Below, in pieces: positions 4,371-5,644 of a DNA stretch of 5,644 bases (position 1 is the first letter of the stretch; every line of letters begins with the position of its first letter). Under the pieces are notes generated by a model, which was not told the DNA's origin, did not search any database, and was given only the letters and a program-made list of their open reading frames with translations. Source of the stretch: JBPOIS01 sp052034295 (GTDB taxonomy: Bacteria; Pseudomonadota; Gammaproteobacteria; Pseudomonadales; Moraxellaceae); contig JBPOIS010000056.1 of assembly GCA_052034295.1 (NCBI GenBank), forward strand, positions 1-5,644, in the 5' to 3' direction. The position numbers and the translations under genes were made by a program.

Positions 4371-4733
4371 ATGTGGTTGAGTGTGGCCAGTCTGAATCTG
4401 GCGCTGGCGGTGGCGCTGGGGGCCTTTGGGGCCCATGGCCTGAAATCGCGGCTGGACGAACAGGGTCTGGGCTGGTGGCACACGGCCACCCAGTACTGGT
4501 TCTGGACCGCGCTGGGGCTGCTGGTGCTGGGTGTGCTGCAGCGGGTGTTGCCGCAACTGGCGATTCAGGGCGCGGCGTGGAGCCTGCAGGTGGGCATCGT
4601 GATTTTTGCCGGCAGCCTGTACCTGATGTGCCTGGGCGGGCCGCGCTGGCTGGGGGCAATCACCCCGATCGGCGGTACCCTGCTGATCGTCGGCTGGCTG
4701 CTGCTGGCGTGGCGGGCCTACCAGACGGCCTGA
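4371..4733 (+). CDS. DUF423 (YgdD/UPF0382) small inner-membrane protein
   Basis: A 120-residue protein with four hydrophobic segments, at about 3-20, 42-59, 70-88 and 93-114. It is therefore an inner-membrane protein. The family hallmarks are present: ALGAFGAHGL (15-24) in the first segment, a W-H-T-A-x-Q-Y motif (36-42), IFAGSLY (78-84) and TPIGG (98-102). The molecular function of DUF423 proteins is not known. ATG 4371 is preferred over ATG 4365 because AGGA (4358-4361) is nine bases from the former and only three from the latter. It is the last gene before a clear intrinsic terminator. A DUF423 gene just upstream of thiS-thiG is an arrangement also found, as I recall, in Pseudomonas. Confidence 0.92.
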   Translation: MWLSVASLNLALAVALGAFGAHGLKSRLDEQGLGWWHTATQYWFWTALGLLVLGVLQRVLPQLAIQGAAWSLQVGIVIFAGSLYLMCLGGPRWLGAITPIGGTLLIVGWLLLAWRAYQTA

Positions 4734-4738
4734 ACCCG

Positions 4739-4775
4739 GACCGGTACAGGGCACCGGTCTTTGTCTTTGTTTTTT
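4739..4775 (+). terminator. Intrinsic terminator after the DUF423 gene
   Basis: GACCGGT (4739-4745) and ACCGGTC (4753-4759) form a perfect seven-pair stem, extendable by a G-U pair, around a seven-base loop. A T-rich tract follows (4760-4775), ending in six T. It starts six bases after the DUF423 stop codon and should close the rpoH transcription unit. The next gene starts only 21 bases after the T-run. Confidence 0.8.
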
Positions 4776-4796
4776 GAATGGAAAATCCCTGCCAAG

Positions 4797-5006
4797 ATGA
4801 GCTATACCCTGTTGGTGAATGGCCAGAACCAGACGGTGGCCGACACCGTCCAGACCGTGACGGACCTGATTGCACTGCTGGGGCTGACCGGCCAGCGCAT
4901 CGCGGTGGAACTCGACGGTGCGCTGGTGCCACGCAGCCGCCACGCCAGCACCCGGCTGTGTGCAGGCATGCGGGTGGAAATCGTCCACGCGGTGGGCGGC
5001 GGATAA
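4797..5006 (+). CDS. thiS: Sulfur carrier protein ThiS (thiamine thiazole synthesis)
   Basis: A 69-residue ubiquitin-fold (beta-grasp) protein of normal family length. The conserved core RIAVELDGALVPRS (34-47) and the C-terminal EIVHAVGGG are clear. The terminal Gly-Gly is adenylated and converted to a thiocarboxylate, which gives its sulfur to ThiG in building the thiazole ring. ATG 4797 was chosen because the protein then begins with the first beta strand (SYTLLVNGQ). In-frame upstream codons offer only TTG and run through the terminator T-tract. There is no good Shine-Dalgarno: the nearest GGA is 14 bases away. The adenylyltransferase partner (ThiF/MoeB) is not in the window. thiG follows after 48 bases. 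Confidence 0.95.
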   Translation: MSYTLLVNGQNQTVADTVQTVTDLIALLGLTGQRIAVELDGALVPRSRHASTRLCAGMRVEIVHAVGGG

Positions 5007-5054
5007 GTTAAACTGGCGGCCTCTGGTTTTGATTCGGTCCATAAAGGCTTCGCC

Positions 5055-5644
5055 ATGTCGAGTGTTTCTTTTTCTGCCGCTGGGGACAGCTGGATGCTGG
5101 GCCAGCGCCGTTTTGGGTCGCGCTTGCTGGTCGGCACCGGCAAATACCGTGATCTGGCCGAGACCGGCGCAGCCATTGCCGCCAGTGGCGCCGAGATCGT
5201 CACCGTGGCGATCCGCCGCAGCAACATCGGTCAGGACCCCAGCCAGCCCAACCTGCTGGAGGTGATTTCACCAGACCGCTACACCCTGCTGCCCAACACG
5301 GCAGGCTGCTTTGATGCCGACAGTGCTGTGCGTACCTGCATGCTGGCCCGCGAACTGCTGGATGGCCATGCGCTGGTCAAGCTGGAGGTGCTGGGCGATC
5401 CAAAAACCCTGTATCCGAATGTGGTACAGACCCTGCGTGCGGCGCGCACGCTGATTGAGGATGGCTTTGAGGTGATGGTGTACACCTCCGATGACCCGAT
5501 TGTGGCGCAGGAACTCGAAGCCATGGGCTGTGTGGCGATCATGCCGCTGGGCAGCCTGATTGGTTCGGGCATGGGCATCACCAACCCGCACAACATCCGC
5601 CTGATCCTCGAAAATGCCAGAGTCCCCGTGCTGGTCGATGCCGG
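5055..5644 (+). CDS. thiG: Thiazole synthase ThiG (3' end off the window)
   Basis: The frame is open from ATG 5055 to the right edge: 196 complete codons of a family usually about 255-270 long. ThiG is a TIM-barrel enzyme that joins 1-deoxy-D-xylulose 5-phosphate, ThiS thiocarboxylate and dehydroglycine (or its equivalent) into the thiazole phosphate of thiamine. The Schiff-base lysine is K109 in LVKLEVLGD. Other family motifs are LVGTGKY (25-31), LPNTAGC (79-85) and the phosphate-binding region MPLGSLIGSGMGITNP (163-178). AAAGG (5043-5047) lies seven bases before the start. It is cotranscribed with thiS by position. No TPP riboswitch is seen upstream of the pair. Confidence 0.97.
   Translation, partial: MSSVSFSAAGDSWMLGQRRFGSRLLVGTGKYRDLAETGAAIAASGAEIVTVAIRRSNIGQDPSQPNLLEVISPDRYTLLPNTAGCFDADSAVRTCMLARELLDGHALVKLEVLGDPKTLYPNVVQTLRAARTLIEDGFEVMVYTSDDPIVAQELEAMGCVAIMPLGSLIGSGMGITNPHNIRLILENARVPVLVDA

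Noticed and set aside
2321..4478. GCTGGTGG (E. coli Chi) at 2321-2328 and 4471-4478, and its complement at 2255-2262
   Set aside because: Chi specificity differs between bacterial groups, and this octamer is expected often in GC-rich coding DNA full of CTG/GGT codons.
4778..5011. Plus-strand frame from ATG 4778 overlapping thiS
   Set aside because: It is in a different frame from thiS, and its translation has no beta-grasp pattern and no Gly-Gly end. thiS is unambiguous.
4221..5042. Minus-strand open frame of 273 codons opposite the DUF423 gene and thiS
   Set aside because: It runs through the intrinsic terminator and is antisense to two recognised families. The sequence is low-complexity Gln/Pro/His.
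1..5644. tRNA or rRNA genes, CRISPR arrays, insertion sequences, prophage genes
   Set aside because: I looked on both strands and saw no cloverleaf or rRNA-like stretch, no spaced direct repeats, no transposase motif and no terminal inverted repeats.

Overview
The window is ordinary-looking chromosomal DNA of a GC-rich gammaproteobacterium. The best clue to the host is the heat-shock sigma factor. Its N-terminus and the segment after the RpoH box (LRSLKKSSRKL) read, from memory, much closer to Acinetobacter-type RpoH than to the Escherichia or Pseudomonas proteins. The order rpoH ... DUF423 - thiS - thiG also resembles the Pseudomonas/Moraxellaceae arrangement. A high-GC member of Moraxellaceae, or a neighbour of that family, is the most likely source; this is inference. 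There is no insertion sequence, CRISPR array, tRNA or rRNA.

Layout, left to right. (1) On the minus strand, a WYL-domain transcriptional regulator runs off the left edge. Its upstream region carries a candidate promoter covered by two inverted repeats. (2) Also on the minus strand is a periplasmic M48 metallopeptidase with a TPR tail (BepA type). A good Shine-Dalgarno stands before an 8-codon ORF that overlaps the peptidase start by ATGA. (3) A divergent intergenic region holds a strong hairpin and a 7-bp inverted repeat. (4) On the plus strand is a TusA-family sulfur carrier. (5) A 182-nt leader follows, with a weak promoter, a near-palindrome and a terminator-like hairpin directly against the rpoH ribosome binding site. 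(6) rpoH, a 61-residue coiled-coil protein of unknown function and a DUF423 membrane protein look like one transcription unit, closed by a clear intrinsic terminator. (7) thiS and a right-truncated thiG make the thiazole half of thiamine.

Together: M48/BepA-type proteases and RpoH both belong to protein quality control, one in the envelope and one in the cytoplasm. TusA and ThiS are both sulfur carriers. I see no evidence that these are wired together beyond being neighbours.

The part most worth a second look is the rpoH leader. A hairpin plus U6 lies between any possible promoter and the start codon. A 13-nt segment ending at the Shine-Dalgarno is perfectly complementary to a site about 430 nt inside the coding region. 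This could be an attenuator or an RNA thermosensor built differently from the known E. coli one. The micro-ORF before the M48 gene is the second candidate for a regulatory device. No wholly new multi-gene system is evident; all genes but one fall into known families.
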